A stretch of DNA of 64,000 bases, from the NCBI GenBank assembly GCA_947579665.1, contig CANPUZ010000048.1, positions 1-64,000 of the forward strand. The letters are read 5' to 3'. Each line of letters begins with the position of its first letter. The first letter of the stretch is position 1. The DNA comes from Sympetrum striolatum (lineage: Eukaryota; Arthropoda; Insecta; Odonata; Libellulidae). The notes under the pieces are model-generated. The model did no database searches and was not told the DNA's origin. It saw only the letters and a program-made list of their open reading frames with translations. Made by a program: the position numbers and the translations under genes. This document shows positions 9,324-21,750 of this stretch, in pieces.

Positions 9324-9469
9324 TCTCATCAATAGGGCATAGGCTTAATTAAAAAAAATATCGAGAGAGAAAACTCATCTGCATAAGATAAAAGAAACCG
9401 GCCGAACCAAATATGTAAGTAATTTCACGCTACATCCAAATGAAACATCATTTCTTATTCAAACCTCCG

Positions 9470-10027
9470 CGCAGCCTCCTAAAAACATTCTATTAGCGTT
9501 CACAATGAATGTTAGCCCCAAAATGCGTAATTCTAAATGAAAGCGGATACTTCTCTAAATCGCATCGCCAACAATATCAAGAGGCGTAAAATATTTCATC
9601 CGCTCTCTAATGCTACGTTCTAGGAACGAAAAGTCAAAAAAAGTCCTGGTGACTGCCTTAAAAACTTGCCCAATTCTTCAGCTATTTACCAAGAAAAGTT
9701 CATTGAGCTATCTTTATGGCAACATAATTTAAATTATGTTTCATAACCTTTCATTACTTTTCGGAATTCCCGTAATTAATGCCACCATCTCGATATTACG
9801 AATTCATCGTGAAAAACTCAGCACGCATTCGCAATAAAATAAAAAGATTTCGGAGGAAACCATACAGAAAATGGAGATACGTGGAATGTTGTGGCCGCCA
9901 TATTGGGTCATTTGGCGAACTCATAGCAACTATAACAATTGGTGTCACAGCGATCACTAACAACAGTTGCCATGACAACAATAATAAATTAGCTCTTCCA
10001 ACAATCGTTCCCATAGTAACCGTCTAA
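9470..10027 (+). repeat. Dispersed repeat family B, copy 1
   Basis: Matches 27180-27660 and 37850-38420. Shared blocks include CGATATTACGAAT, AAAGATTTCGGAG, GTGGAATGTTGT, CGCCATATTG, TCATAGCAACTATAACAAT, and a run of GTTGCCATG-type motifs. Frames of 72-82 codons lie on both strands here but break in the other copies, so they are not genes. An X-box-like GTTGCCATGACAAC lies at 9966-9979. Confidence 0.8.
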
Positions 10028-10259
10028 GTTCCGTCCGATTTTCTTTCGTTCCATTCAGTCCTGACTGAGTTCATATTTATCATCCTTAGCTGGAGACCTC
10101 AACATTCAATAGTCATCTTTAATGACGTCCACCTTACGCTCGACAAATATAGCTAGAAACGAAGGTGTTCCATATTACGGAGGTGGTACGAACTAGGCGC
10201 CGCTACACTATGGGTGACCCTACCCTAACTATGCACCAACAAAATCTGAAGAAATTTAA

Positions 10260-10965
10260 AAAAAATCTGATGTGGCCAGCACATGACTTTCGCAATATTT
10301 ATTGAAAACAGAAGCCTATGCCGGTTATATATAAATAACTCCAAAAAAATGAGTGTTACAGAAAAAATTTTCATACAAAAATTGTAGCAAAATACATTAT
10401 CTATAACTTTTGTACATTATTGTGTATACCTAAATTGCATTCTGACAGAGATAAGTATGAAAAACCTCCATTTCTGGATAAACAACAACTTCCGGTTAAC
10501 CATTATTCAAGAATAACTCCTAAACAATCAGTGTTACGAAAAATTATTTCATACAAAAGTTGTAGTAAAATATATTATCTATAACTTTTGTATGTAATTG
10601 TATGTACCTCTATTGCATTTTGACAGAGATATTTAAGAAACAAAACTTTGTTCCGGATAAACCGTAACTTCCGGTTAAGCGATATTCATCAAAAACTAAT
10701 CAACTCTTGGCATTGTTAGGAAAATACTAAATATGAATTTTGGTAATGATCGGATAATTGCTTTTTAAGATAGAGCGACCAAAAACTTTTTTACCACAGA
10801 GAGACACACACACAGACCACAGACACACAGACAGACATGTTCGGGAAAATAGCTAAAACGAGCTCTATGGGCCCCAAAACATTTATTTCCGTCAAAATCT
10901 GGAGGTCGAATTTTTTGCGAATACAATACTATCTCTATACTACGTATAGGGAGAAAGTAAAAATA
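10260..10965 (+). repeat. Family A, divergent near-complete copy
   Basis: Starts with AATCTGATGTGGCCAGCACA and contains two internal modules around the AACTTCCGGTTAA blocks. It then has a short CA-rich stretch near 10800 and ends in the family's terminal hairpin (TATCTCTATACTACGTATAGGG and GAGAAAGTA). It is more diverged than the copies at 40-53 kb, hence probably older. Confidence 0.75.
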
Positions 10966-11595
10966 TTGAGGCCAATGCAAATAATTAGTTATTTTTGTTG
11001 AATGTACTGATAAGCAAAGGCGGGTTAGTGACCGAATTCAATGCACTGGGAGAAAAGAACGGGGAAGTTGAGTAGAAAATACTGATTCGTATCCTACGTA
11101 TGCCTTGCCTCCAACTTTCAAACACATTAAGTAACGGGTTAATAATAACTTCACACGATTCATTTAAAATTAATGGATGAATTAATTTTTAAATTATTTT
11201 ATTTGGAATTAATTGATATTAAAATTAATAAAGTGTAGCATAATTAACATTACATTTATTTTAGTATAATTCATTTACCATTTTGAAACCTTTCATTCAC
11301 TATAAATATTAGATAAAAGTGTATTTCTTTATTTGTTATCTTATTTAGAATCCAGCCCAGCATCCCTGCCAAACGCGGTCCAGCGCGTCACGAACTCTGT
11401 CAACGCCCTCTGAGACGAACTACACTCCGGGGTCGACCGCCATCTCAAAATCCAAACACATCCCCGTATCTAATGGACGAGGTCAAAATCCCCCTCCCCT
11501 CCCTCCCTCTCCTTCCCCTCCCTCCCTTCCCCCTCCACTCACCAAAGCTATCCCCAATGTATTCTTACGGGGATTAATCCAGGGATTCGACGAAC
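10966..11595. other. AT-rich region, then a C/T-rich block
   Basis: AT-rich to ~11350, then higher-GC sequence with a polypyrimidine block (mostly CCCTCCCTCC-type) at 11490-11540. No frame or known family seen. Confidence 0.4.
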
Positions 11596-12470
11596 TCATG
11601 CCTCGCCACGGGTCGACGAATAACTCAAAATCGGAAAAAAGTCCGTTTTAAACAGTCAAAATCATCGCAATTCTGACGTTGTAATGAGATTCTAATACAC
11701 AAATAAGAAACTATATTCAATTATCTTTCTATCGGTGCTTGTCTCGATTTCCTAAGGCCATTAATTCTAATTTTAAAGTGCGATATAAATAGAGACTGCA
11801 AACACCGAAATGTACTAAACGCGTGTATTTTGAGGTAGTCTTTTAAACGCTGTCTCTTTTGAGTGTCATTCCCAAGAAGGGAGCATCTTCAATAGCCTCT
11901 TATGAAGGTTCCTGTGTGGAATCACGAAAGAAGGCTTTTCGATGCTCTCTTTCGGGGAAACCATGAATCTAACTGGAGTGTGGCTCTTCGCTGTATTGAA
12001 ATGCATGACCTGTGAAAGAGGCTAATTCTTGAAAGACGCTCGATTGGCAGGAAGTGCCTTGGCTTGGTTACGGTTTCTAAGGGGACATTGGAGTAGTTTT
12101 GTAGCGGATTATATTTCGTGGGATTTGATGTCTAGATGGGTGGTGGAGGGGGAAGGGGAGGGGAAGGAGAGGCGGTAACCATGACAACAGAGGGAAGGCG
12201 AACAACAATACGGGACAAAACAAAAGAGTAGCGACGGATTATTCCAATCGGAAACAAATGAAAGAGGAAATTACGCGAGTTACGTCAGTGAAGAGAGGTG
12301 TCTCGGAAACAGAAGAACGGCGATATTTGGCGCTTGAGTTGCGAATACCAGGGGTTGATGAAGATTTAAAAGAGAAGGGTGGGAAAGACAAAAGAAAGAC
12401 GATATTCTTAATTCAAACGAAACAGCTGAATGAAGACCGAACGTGTTCGATTTACCTGTAATTAGGGAAC
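11596..12470 (+). repeat. Dispersed repeat family D, copy 1
   Basis: Aligns collinearly with 41380-42030. Shared blocks include AAACAGTCAAAATC, ATTATCTTTC, TCGGTGCT-GTCTCGA, AAATGTACTA-ACGCGTG, a purine-rich GGGGAAGGGGAGG block near 12155, and GAGTTACGTCA. The 67-codon frame at 12258 lies inside it and is not conserved in the other copy. Part of D resembles the TCGGTGCTCGTCTCGA stretch of family C. Confidence 0.7.
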
Positions 12471-13610
12471 TTGTTTAACAAAAGGAACAAAATTATTATA
12501 AATTATAATAATTATAATAATTTAACAAAAAACGATATCGCGATTGAAATAGAAACAAATGAACTATGAATAGCTGAGTATCCTTTTGGTAAAGCGATGT
12601 CTACGTGAATAAATACAGTTATAATTTATAAAATAAAAAATAAATTTAAGAAAAATAAAAATGATTAAATTTAAACACACATTTTACTAAATTAATAATA
12701 AATAAAGAGAATTTCCAATTGTTATTAATAAATAATATGAGGTGATTTAACGATTTTGATCCATAATAATATGTATTTGATCGAAAGCAATTATTCCATC
12801 GAGTGAAGTATATATTCTCCGTGATGAGTGTAAATCGATTATATTAACACTTTGATATTCACACATTCGAAACGGAAAGAAACAGTGCTTAGAGATAAAT
12901 AAATGAGCGTTAGAGGTAATAGTTCAAAATTTTAAAACCGCATGGTTACGAATTCATAAATGAAATAAATGAAAGAATTTCAGATTTAAAAAAATGAATT
13001 ATAGGAAAAGGTTTAAAAAGAAGACTCGGAAATGGTTTTTAAGGAGTTGAATTTGAAGGAGCGATTGAATCACGAAAATCACAACAACAATTGAACATCG
13101 TTACAACGACACGAGGAAACTTCGTTTAAGCGTAGATGAAACATTTTTTACATTAAATAATTAAGCATTGCAATCGGTAGTGCATACATTAACATACGTA
13201 GGATATTAATATTTACGTCAATCATAAAAATACGAGTGTTCAAATAATGATTCATAAATTATTACGTTTCGTGAACGAGAGATGGCTCTGGAGACGAACA
13301 AAACAGTTCGATTCGAAGTCCGGTCGATTGGAGCGAAGAAACATCAAAACCATTCTAATTTTGGAATTGAATCAAAATAACTGAATAATTTCAAAAGAGC
13401 TCATTAAACTCAAATGAAATATTGGAAGAGAGATAACGCGATGGAATACTCGGCGTTGAAGAGGACCGATGCAAAAACAAAACGTGTCGGAATATGTGAT
13501 CGCGATAATTTAAAATTATGAATTATGAATACGTTATTACCCGACGAAAGGTTAACGTTAAAAAACATTCGGCTCTGCTCGAAATTAAATAAATAAATAC
13601 TTAAAATTAT
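12471..13610. other. AT-rich, no recognised feature
   Basis: Simple AT-rich sequence with ATTATAATAATT-type microsatellite-like stretches near 12495-12525. No frame above 60 codons and no repeat family recognised. Confidence 0.5.
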
Positions 13611-13860
13611 AATATAGGTACGAATATTAATAATAATAAAAGGACTTTATTCAGGGCGAGATTGAGACTATCAAGTCTCTTCTTACACCTAACCCTTTGT
13701 CGTGTTGGAACACAAAGAAATAGATAGATTGCAAAAGAAGAAAACTAATGCGTGGATTAAAAAACCTAAGCTAAGAGCAAAGAATTTCCAGTGCAGGAAA
13801 ACACCCTCAAAAGAAGGGGGTGTGAAAAACCTGCGAAACCTACAAATAGAAAACTAATTT
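13611..13860 (-). mobile_element. Probable 3' tail of a non-LTR retrotransposon
   Basis: On the minus strand a GC-richer segment ends in CTGAATAAAGTCC, with a canonical AATAAA. This is followed by TTTTATTATTATTAATA, the usual layout of a LINE 3' end (poly-A signal plus short-unit tail). AGACTTGATAGTCT is a small inverted repeat just upstream. No ORF2 sequence was recognised behind it, so the assignment rests on end structure only. Confidence 0.4.
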
Positions 13861-14214
13861 TAAATCATGTAGTAGATAAAATAGCCTTAAATAAGACAAG
13901 AAAAAAAGAAAGTCATTAGAATGTACAAAAAAGAGCAAGTTATAAAGTATTAACATAAAATTCTGACACAAAAGTATAACTAATTTGGAATTGAGTTACA
14001 GAGTTCCAACTAGATTAAACTAGTATTGTCAATTGCATGTTGAATTACATAAACATAACAGACATATAGAAACATATAGGAAGCATAGATATAATGTGTA
14101 TGATAGGAAATTACGTGATTATAAAAAGTTGAAGGATTGGATTCGGATGAGTGAAGCATTGGAGGAATATTTTTGTGGGCGAATTTTAGCCTATTCCTCC
14201 AATTGACCCCTTTT
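13861..14214. other. No recognised feature
   Basis: AT-rich sequence without frames or repeats that I could relate to the rest of the window. Confidence 0.45.
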
Positions 14215-14357
14215 CTTAACTTTATTCCTTTTTTTGGATTTTATTTATATCACACACACAGACAACCATTCCCTAACAGGAAAAATCCGATTATTCTGGA
14301 TTCGAACCCGGGACAGTGAGTTAACAACGCGTTAACCACTAGGCCACCACGCCCGTT
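14215..14357 (-). mobile_element. tRNA-derived SINE
   Basis: On the minus strand a Pol III A-box-like TGGCCTAGTGGTTA (around 14334-14347) is followed by a B box GGTTCGAATCC (14298-14308). The 3' body then has TGTCTGTGTGTGTGATAT and ends AATAAAATCC. The tRNA-like head cannot form a full cloverleaf with a paired acceptor stem, so it is a SINE rather than a tRNA gene. Confidence 0.75.
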
Positions 14358-15010
14358 AGAAAATCACATCAACGATGCGACGGGACGCGCTGTTACGACA
14401 GCAGGCACGTTATTAGACACGTATTTAATTGTTTTAATTTATAAAATATTGAATTATGAAAAAAGAATAGAAAATTTGGGCCATTTCAATTCAGGTGCAT
14501 CGATAAAATAGCGAACTAATCAAATTTTGAACAAATGAATAATCGTATTGGAATTGTCCTTTTCTGCAATGAATGCTGCAAATACGAATAGAAGAGGTGT
14601 AACGGAATGACTGTTTTCTTTTTTAATTGAAATTGTGAAATAAGATTAGGGGAGAGCGGGGCAAAGCCGTACACCATGTCTAGAGTGGGGGTAGGGGAGT
14701 CTGCACCGTAGCCAAAAACCCCGCAAGGAGACATGTGGTTGCTGTATGATCAACGGTGTGGTTTATGTGAAACAAAATAGTATTTTCGCTTGATTTGTTA
14801 CTATTTCTAAGCTTCAAGTAATTAGAGAGGTAGGTGGAAAGCCTTTACATATTAGCTAGTAACTACCAAACCATAAGAATCTACGGTTCTTGAGCTATAT
14901 TTTGGAAACACTTGGTGATTCGTGTATGCTAAGGTTTTTAAGGTTATGTTGTTAATTTGTCACGAGGTCAAAGTCCCCCAGTACGGGTTTACCCCAACCG
15001 CTGGGGCAAT
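14358..15010. other. Possible MITE at ~14648-15010
   Basis: GGGGAGAGCGGGGCAAAG at 14649 and, in the opposite sense, TTACCCCAACCGCTGGGGCAA near 14988 suggest degenerate inverted ends about 350 bases apart. No target duplication is clear. The remainder is AT-rich with no coding signal. Confidence 0.3.
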
Positions 15011-16100
15011 TCCATACAGTGTAACTTTTTTTCTTCAATTTTTTGCAAAGAAATGAAGATAGATAATCCATCCGTTTGGTGACGATTTGGTAGCCAATAA
15101 AACAAAGTAACATTCGATCATGCGTCTATGCCTCTAAAATGAATATTATGTGAGCTGTAATAAATCTCGCTGAAGTGTACGCCATTTCCCAGCCCTTCCC
15201 TACTATCGGATGAGTGTCGTTGAGTTGATGAATCGAAATTAGAATCGAAAGGGTCACCGAATTACATTAACGTGGATTTTACTTTCGCCTCTTTTTTTAA
15301 GCTATTAGTCGATAGCAATTCAACGGCGATGGTGCAGTGACGCAACAGTAATGCTGAGTCACTATGGAAACGGTATTTCCAGCAATTGCATCGTGTGATA
15401 CGAAAAGTCATTAAAGATAATCTCAAATATGAGAACTAATCACAGACCGAGCGAAAACATCGTGAATTAAGCGGATCAACACAATACTTTGAGATTAACG
15501 TGAAGAATACGACAGAACGTTTTATCTGTTGGAACGTTTTGATGATCGAGTGAACGTACGGAAAGATGAAGGTTTTCGACGAATTTCCATTATCATTTGG
15601 TAGACACCCGAGGCTTTCAAAATAAGTAACACAGAGGGAATGAATTGCTTGTTCGTCCTGAAATACAGGCAATTCAAGATGCACTTGTGTGTAATTCAGT
15701 TGCGTAAGATTGAGGCAAAATAAGTCAAATCAAGGAAGAATATGGATTTCATTTCATCAAAATAAGTCCGCTTGGAGTAAATTCTATTCTTCTCCTCTAA
15801 ATGTATTTATATAAGTTAACTTATTGAAAAGAATACAAAAAGGAAGAGTAGGGTGTGGGAAAAAATCTTCGCAACTGAAGGTTGACAAAGAAAAAACCCA
15901 CGTCGCGGGAAAGTAACCGAATTGCGATATTCATGAAATTAATCGAAACCTAAAAAAAATATCTCCCTATAAAATTATCCCTGCGACGATTAACTGTGCA
16001 AGTCGACGATGGTTCGTGACTTTAGGTGCACGCGTGATGCAAATATTCGGATCATTTTTTTCAGCTATTATTTTGCCTCCATAAAAAAAAGGAATTAGCC
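15011..16100. other. No recognised feature
   Basis: An 82-codon minus-strand frame at 15436-15684 has no family resemblance. Nothing else was recognised. Confidence 0.45.
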
Positions 16101-16932
16101 ATTACAGAATAAGCAAACTTCAGTTATTTGGGAAGTATTTGGAAAAATGCGCGAGCTCGGAAGGAAGAAACTGATTTGATTTGAACCTTTTCTGCGTTTG
16201 GATTTCAATTTCAAGAAGTTTCCTGGATTTCGGAAGAGTTTTATGGAGTTTAAAGTGCTTACGAATAGAAATACGGCTTTTACCCCAAACGAATTCGTAT
16301 TTCGCCACTTATCCTTGAGACATATTGAATTCGCTGGAACTCAGAACTTTAGTTTCCGACGATTCCCCTCCAGAAATACAATTCAGCGAAACGATTGCTT
16401 CCTCTTTCAAACTCATGTCTCACGGATATCGCAACAAAGAGCGAAAAAGACTTTTGATTCGCCGCGGGAATCGTCGTGACTTCGGAAAAGTCTGCGCTGC
16501 TACTCCGGTCTCTTCAAATCAATTCATCTTTCACTGTCCTTTAGACATACAAAGAGGAATATTTTGTTTGGATCCGCAATGAAACGCACTCTGTTATTTC
16601 CATTAGGTACTTCCAAAGACTTCGTATCAAATGACGTTTCTTTTTTTCTGTTCGCTCGTCTCTCTGAAATTCTGATCACACTTTTGCTCGTCTCTGTTTC
16701 GCATTACCTACTTTCCCTTCTTTTATCAGCTGTTGTACATCAATTTTTGGCTGTGTTCCGGAAATATTTATCCTGTTACCGAATCAGTTTCGCAAAACCC
16801 ACTGTTTGTCTTCATGGTTTCCTTCAATTTAGCCTCCAATGAGAATATTCTTAGATTATAATGAATGAGAATATTTGCAAAAATGGCAGAAGAAACTGCT
16901 CAGTCCTAATTTCGCTCTAAAATATCTTTTTA
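16101..16932. other. Overlapping short frames, no family assigned
   Basis: Several frames of 62-93 codons overlap at 16120-16842 on both strands. They are rich in Phe/Arg/Ser, which reflects base composition rather than a fold. The 16564-16842 frame contains a hydrophobic run that could be a membrane segment, but no start context, splice sites or homologue support a gene. Confidence 0.3.
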
Positions 16933-17471
16933 ATTTCTCCATATACGAAGTATAGAGAAAGTATTGTTTTCATGAAAAAAAATCGACTTCGAGATTTCAA
17001 CGGAAATACTTGTTTGGGGTCCCTAGAACACGTTTTGACCATTTTCGGAATGATGTATGTGTGTGTGTGATTGTGGGCGCTGTAACATGAAAACTATATG
17101 TCGTATCAACACCAAATTGCATATATAGCACTGCGGTTGGTGCTGTCAGAGTTGATTAGTTTTTGGAGTAAATCGGTGAACTAGAAGTCGAGCTTTATTC
17201 TTCGACGGAAATTTCCGTTCTTGCAAAATATCCATAAATATGATATTTAGGTATATTCTATTATTTATGAAAGTTTTAGAAAATGTAATTTACCATAACT
17301 TTTGTATTAAATATATTTTTGTATAACTGATTGTTTAGGAGATATTCATGAAATACTGATAAACCTGAAGTTGCTGATTATGTTCTCTGCAGGCGAAAGG
17401 CCAATTTCATTGTTTTTCATCGAACATGTCCCGAAAAACATTATTTATAATGTTTGTGACGTCAAAGATAA
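16933..17471 (-). repeat. Family A copy, 5' part lost at a Helitron border
   Basis: Hairpin end CTCCATATACGAAGTATAG at 16938, then the conserved GACTTCGAGATTTCAACGG block, a decayed GTGTGTGTG tract (17057), one internal module, and GCCAATTTCATTG. It stops in GACGTCAAAGATA at 17470, where the Helitron-like element begins. The missing 5' part does not reappear on the far side. Confidence 0.8.
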
Positions 17472-18695
17472 TCTATATATATAAAGCAGAAATTCTGTGG
17501 GTTTGTTTGTGGGTTTATGTGTTTGTGGGTTTGTTTGTCTTGGATTGGAGTCCACACCATTTGCCCAATTTGTCTCAAACTTTGCATACGTGTCCTCTGA
17601 CATCAGGAAGGAAGTACTGTCGCATTTTTATTCAAGAGTTTTGCTGGGTTCGAACCAAGATCGCTCAGATAGATTTCCATAAGGAATACACGTAAGCTTC
17701 ACTTTTTTCGGTTGCAGGCTTTATTTCATTTGGAGAATTTAATTAAAAGGAATAGTCGTACAGAGTGAAGACAAACACCAAAAGAAAGAAAATTGAATAA
17801 AGATTCTGATTTTGGTCGTGGAATCTTACTTTCGATTAGAATTTGCGAGAATATGGGTAAAATATACAAAACTTTTGTGAAAATTCGAGGCTATAAACAA
17901 CTCATCCCCCTGACGACCGATCCCATTGTTGAAACCGAGCTCACGTTTTATCCCGTAAAAATACTCGTGGACTTTAAGCTCATAAAGCTGCTGATTGAGG
18001 AGGACTATATATTACATGGATAACGAGAAATTGTCTGTAAGAAGGTAACCATCAATTAAAGGTACGTAATTGCAGTCAGGAGATTACCAGCTCATGGATG
18101 AGGGAAGTTGGATGTCTTTAATGATATAAAGCAAACATTTTGTGGGTTTATACGTTTGTTTGTATGTTGTGTGTCTTCTATTTTAGTACAAGCCGTTTGC
18201 CAGATTCGCGTCAAACTTTGCGTACGTGTTTTCTGGGACCAGGAAGAAATTACTGTGTCAATGCTATTCGATAATTTTGCTGGTTTCGAACCAAGATCGC
18301 TCAGATGGGTCTCCATAAAGAATAAATCTAATCTTCACTTTAATCGGTAGCAGACTATATTTCTTTTGAAGAATTAAAATAGAAAAATAGTCGTGCAGAG
18401 TCGAGACGAGAAGCAAAAGAACGGAAATTAAATTTCTAATTTTGATCGTGAAATAATGTTTCCGAATCGAAATTTCGAGAATTTCGACAAAATACGCGTG
18501 AATTATCCAAAATTATTGAGGTTATCCTCCTGACGATCAATGCGATTCTTGAGCCGAGCTCATGAATTTTCCTGTATAGTAAGAATGGGATTTTTGTTGT
18601 GTATACGAAAGGGTATTTACTCATTTTATGACCGGCAACTTGAATTTAATCTACTTTCATATTCCCCGTTGAGAATCAACGGGCGCTTCAGCTTG
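17472..18695 (+). mobile_element. Helitron-like non-autonomous element (family C), double-headed
   Basis: It begins A^TCTATATATATAAAGC and ends in a CCCGTT-GAGAATC-AACGGG hairpin (18665-18683) followed by CTTG and a host T. That fits a Helitron 3' end with one change from CTRR. Two related heads occur in it: GTGGGTTTGTTTG near 17500 and TTGTGGGTTTATACG near 18138. Each leads into TTTGCCCAATTTG/GCCAGATTCGCG and GGTTCGAACCAAGATCG. Either a copy inserted into a copy or an internal duplication explains this. No Rep/helicase coding sequence is present. Confidence 0.75.
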
Positions 18696-18837
18696 TTTCT
18701 TATATAATGTGATCCTGGGTTGAATCCTCCCCGATGGTGAGGTCTCCAATACGCATAAAATTACAGAAGCTTATACAATTTGTAAATATATAGAGATGAA
18801 TTTCAATTTTGAAAGTTTAACAAAAGTTTTATTATCG

Positions 18838-19330
18838 TAAAGCGTCAGCTGTTCTTCCCAATACATTTCACTCACTCGTATTAGAGTTCAACAATCACCT
18901 TCGTCGTTAGGGAATTGTTTACACCCACTAAATCACACGAATATTTAGTCATTTTTGTTTGAAATCTATTAATTTCGACTCGAATTCGATATTCCACGAC
19001 CGAAATAAGAATTTTCATTTAATTTCCTTTCTTTTGGTGTTCGTCTCGATTTCGTAAGATCAATTGCAATTGATCAAAACGGACTATACGTGCGTTTGTT
19101 ATGAAAGACGATTCTAGTCGTCAAGAGTCGAACCAAGGATACTCTGGACTAACAAATATATGTAATACTCCATTTAAGCTTGAACGACTCCGAAAAATGT
19201 ATAATCCAATCGTATGACGGGAAGTGCATGAAATCAACGTTAGGAATTATCTCCCGTGCATTTCTTACGGGAGTCACAGACATCGGTTAACAACTGTCGT
19301 ATAATTCAATACGTTGACTCATTTTCATGT
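18838..19330 (-). repeat. Family C fragment with extension module F
   Basis: The reverse-oriented core (CACGACCGAAATAAGA, CTTTCTTTTGGTGTTCGTCTCGA) is followed by a module carrying GAGTCGAACCAAGGATACTC. That module recurs in inverse orientation at 22245-22470. Confidence 0.65.
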
Positions 19331-19899
19331 TTCGCATCTTGAAGACGTTGTTATTCAGGCAGGCCATGAAATAGTCCAAGAAGACGCTGATGAGAGCGTT
19401 CCACGCAACAGGGAGAGTGGAAGACACCGCATCAGCTCCCCTCTCGACTGAACGAGAGCGCGTGAAGATACTTATAAATTTATATCCGGACTAACTAAAC
19501 CCTGCCTCGCTTGGCTTACAATCAGTCACATATGAAATGAATTCGAAAGATATTCCAGCGAACATACATTCACCGAGAAAACACATCATTCAATTCAATG
19601 CCTCCTCTTCGTTTTCTAGATTCAACTAGTATTATAGCCTGCAAAACAAAAACACAGCTATCAACGGGAAAATAACGAAATAATTGAATTAAATACAACA
19701 ATCAAAGTAACTCACACTTTGAATTTCGAAAACAGATTATTAAATAATTTCCCTAAACAAAACAAATGAATTGAACTGAATACAACATTCGATATCAAAT
19801 CGACTCAGATTTCGATTTTCGAAAATATAAAATGTAAATAGCATCCAACAATTGATAATACTAATCGATGTTAACGGAATCTACAGCGTTTCTCTTCTT
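19331..19899. other. No recognised feature
   Basis: Mixed-composition DNA. A short GC-richer stretch at 19360-19470 has no frame or repeat that I recognise. Confidence 0.4.
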
Positions 19900-20265
19900 C
19901 TCAACTCTAAATAGGCCAAAATGCAGGACCTTGGATTCAACAATGGCATTTGTCGTCAGGGGGACCGGTTGTTTAGACCCTCGAAATTTCACAAAAATGT
20001 CCTGTATTTCAGGTAAAATCTCGATAATTCAATTCGGAAACAATAAAACACGACAAAAATAAGATTCTTTATTCATTTTCCCTTCTTTTGGTGCTCGTCT
20101 CAATTTCGTACGACCATTCTTTCTAGTTTAATTTCGCAACAGAAACGAAGCCTGCAGCGGCAAAAATGAGCTCTACGTGTATATCTTATGGAAATGCTTT
20201 GACTCGTCTGGGATCGAACCGAGGACGATATGTCAACAGTTTTTACTAAGGAGACACTCTCGTAT
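19900..20265 (-). repeat. Family C fragment
   Basis: Reverse-oriented core blocks: GATTCAACAATGG, CGTCAGGGGGACCGG, CTTCTTTTGGTGCTCGTCTC and GGGATCGAACCGAGGACG. The 64-codon frame at 19868 lies across it and is not conserved. Confidence 0.65.
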
Positions 20266-20424
20266 AGGAATGCGACGATGAGTTAAAATTTCAAGTCAAT
20301 CGAACGATTATTTTTCGAATAAACGTACGCAAGCTGATTTTGTTACATATAAGATAACTTCCGGGGATATTTGGTGGAACTTAACTGTGAACATCAGATT
20401 TCTACTGATTTTCTATGTTAAATT

Positions 20425-20760
20425 TCGAATTCCCAAGGAAAAACGGACTTGAAAAAAGTCTGACAGCGCCGGGAATCGAACCCGTGATCTTCCTCTAACC
20501 GGGAGGCTGCCTTAACCATCTAGGCTACCCGACCAGAACTTTAGCCAAGATGGTTAGAGGAAGATCCCGGGTTCGATTCCCGGCCCTGTCAGACTTTTTT
20601 CAAGTCCGATTTTCCTTGGGAATTTTCCTGGGTGCACGCCACGCAAAGTCACCTCAACCATTTCCTTATTTTTAAGAAAATTTCCCAACAAAATCAAACA
20701 CAGCTGCCAAATAATTTTAGCGAAGGTGTGGATGTGAGAGGGTGTGAGTGTCATAGACTT
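20425..20760. mobile_element. Two tRNA-derived SINE copies head to head
   Basis: The left copy (20425-20540) is on the minus strand and the right copy (20541-20760) on the plus strand. Both carry the B box GGTTCGATTCC and GTCAGACTTTTTTCAAGTCC, so the pair forms a ~200-base inverted repeat. The left copy also carries the A-box side (TAGCCTAGATGGTTAAGG). The right copy's head is shortened (TAGCCAAGATGGTTAGAGG). The acceptor stems do not pair, so neither is a functional tRNA. The downstream body of the right copy runs to roughly 20760. Confidence 0.75.
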
Positions 20761-21434
20761 AACTCTGAGGTATTCGAACCCCCTCGAATACCTCTGAGCG
20801 CATTATTGTAGCGTAGCGTATTAAGCGCGCGATATTCCTTGTATAACGTTAGTTGTCTGCAAGTAAAGGACTGTTATCAAGGAAATGCTGCAATTGTTTA
20901 CACATAATGGGCAAATATTGCAATCAATCATCGCAACGATTTATACGGGGCGTATAAAGAAGATATTTATACGAATGGCTAAGTTATTGCGAGGGAAATC
21001 TTTAATGCTACGAATTCAATTTAGGAGGAATAATTTATTTCGATGGAAATTAAGTAGGAATTCTTAGAGGAATGACTGAGCTTGGGGGAAAAAAGACATC
21101 GACAGACAAGAGTGTTGACTTAGAAGAAGGTGATTTTCGATTTCGAATTGAACGAGTTTAAAAAATTAAATCTTTGATTCATCAAGAACTTTCTAGTTGA
21201 ATTGCGTTGTGGGTAAATCGTGCCCGAAAGAGATCAGTTTGTTGCTGATCAGATCATACTTGTTGAATTAATTGCTATATATTCGGGAAAATTCCTAAAA
21301 TTCTTTTGAGATGCGTTTCGCCATTGTTATTCAGCATCTAGGAGGCGCTGAGAGAGACAAGAATATCCATGGACACAAACGAAAGCCATTATATTTAAAT
21401 AGGCTTGGCTGTCGATATTGCATTGTGACTGAAA
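20761..21434. other. No recognised feature
   Basis: A perfect short palindrome, GAGGTATTCGAA with CCCC and TTCGAATACCTC-type arms, lies near 20767-20797. Otherwise no frames or repeat families. Confidence 0.4.
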
Positions 21435-21692
21435 ATGAGCTTCTTTAGAGTCACTGGAGTTGTGTGTAGGATGAGGATCTATAAAGGCAAAACAAGGCTG
21501 ATGAAGTGCACAGAAAATGGAGAAATTATGCGGAGAGGAGGTCCCCTGCCTGGGGGTAGTTTGATATCTTCTGATGGAAGAGGTAGGAAGGAAATTAGAG
21601 CCAGAAGAGCGAATGCCAAGAAAGCTCTCTTGTCAGAAAAAGCTCAGTTGACATCTAACACAACAGAATGCTCAGAATCAATGGAAAAGTAA
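21435..21692 (+). CDS. Unassigned 85-codon frame
   Basis: Opens with ATG and is basic (many Arg/Lys), with a central Gly-rich RRGGPLPGGS stretch. I do not recognise a family. It ends inside a 20-base tandem repeat, and no splice or promoter context supports it. It may be chance or a fragment of an unrecognised element. Confidence 0.15.
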   Translation: MSFFRVTGVVCRMRIYKGKTRLMKCTENGEIMRRGGPLPGGSLISSDGRGRKEIRARRANAKKALLSEKAQLTSNTTECSESMEK

Positions 21693-21750
21693 ACTAAGCA
21701 ATGGATAAGTAAACTAAGCAATGGACAAGTAAACTAAGCAATGGACAAGT
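21687..21750 (+). repeat. 20-base tandem repeat, ~3.2 units
   Basis: AAGTAAACTAAGCAATGGAY repeats at 21687, 21707 and 21727 with one variable base, followed by a partial unit. Confidence 0.9.

Noticed and set aside
16120..16842. A multi-frame gene at 16.1-16.8 kb
   Set aside because: Overlapping frames on both strands, no domain, no splice signals, and composition explains the residues.
20458..20540. A functional tRNA gene
   Set aside because: A and B boxes are present, but acceptor-stem ends do not pair and SINE body sequence follows; the same applies at 14.3 and 31.5 kb.
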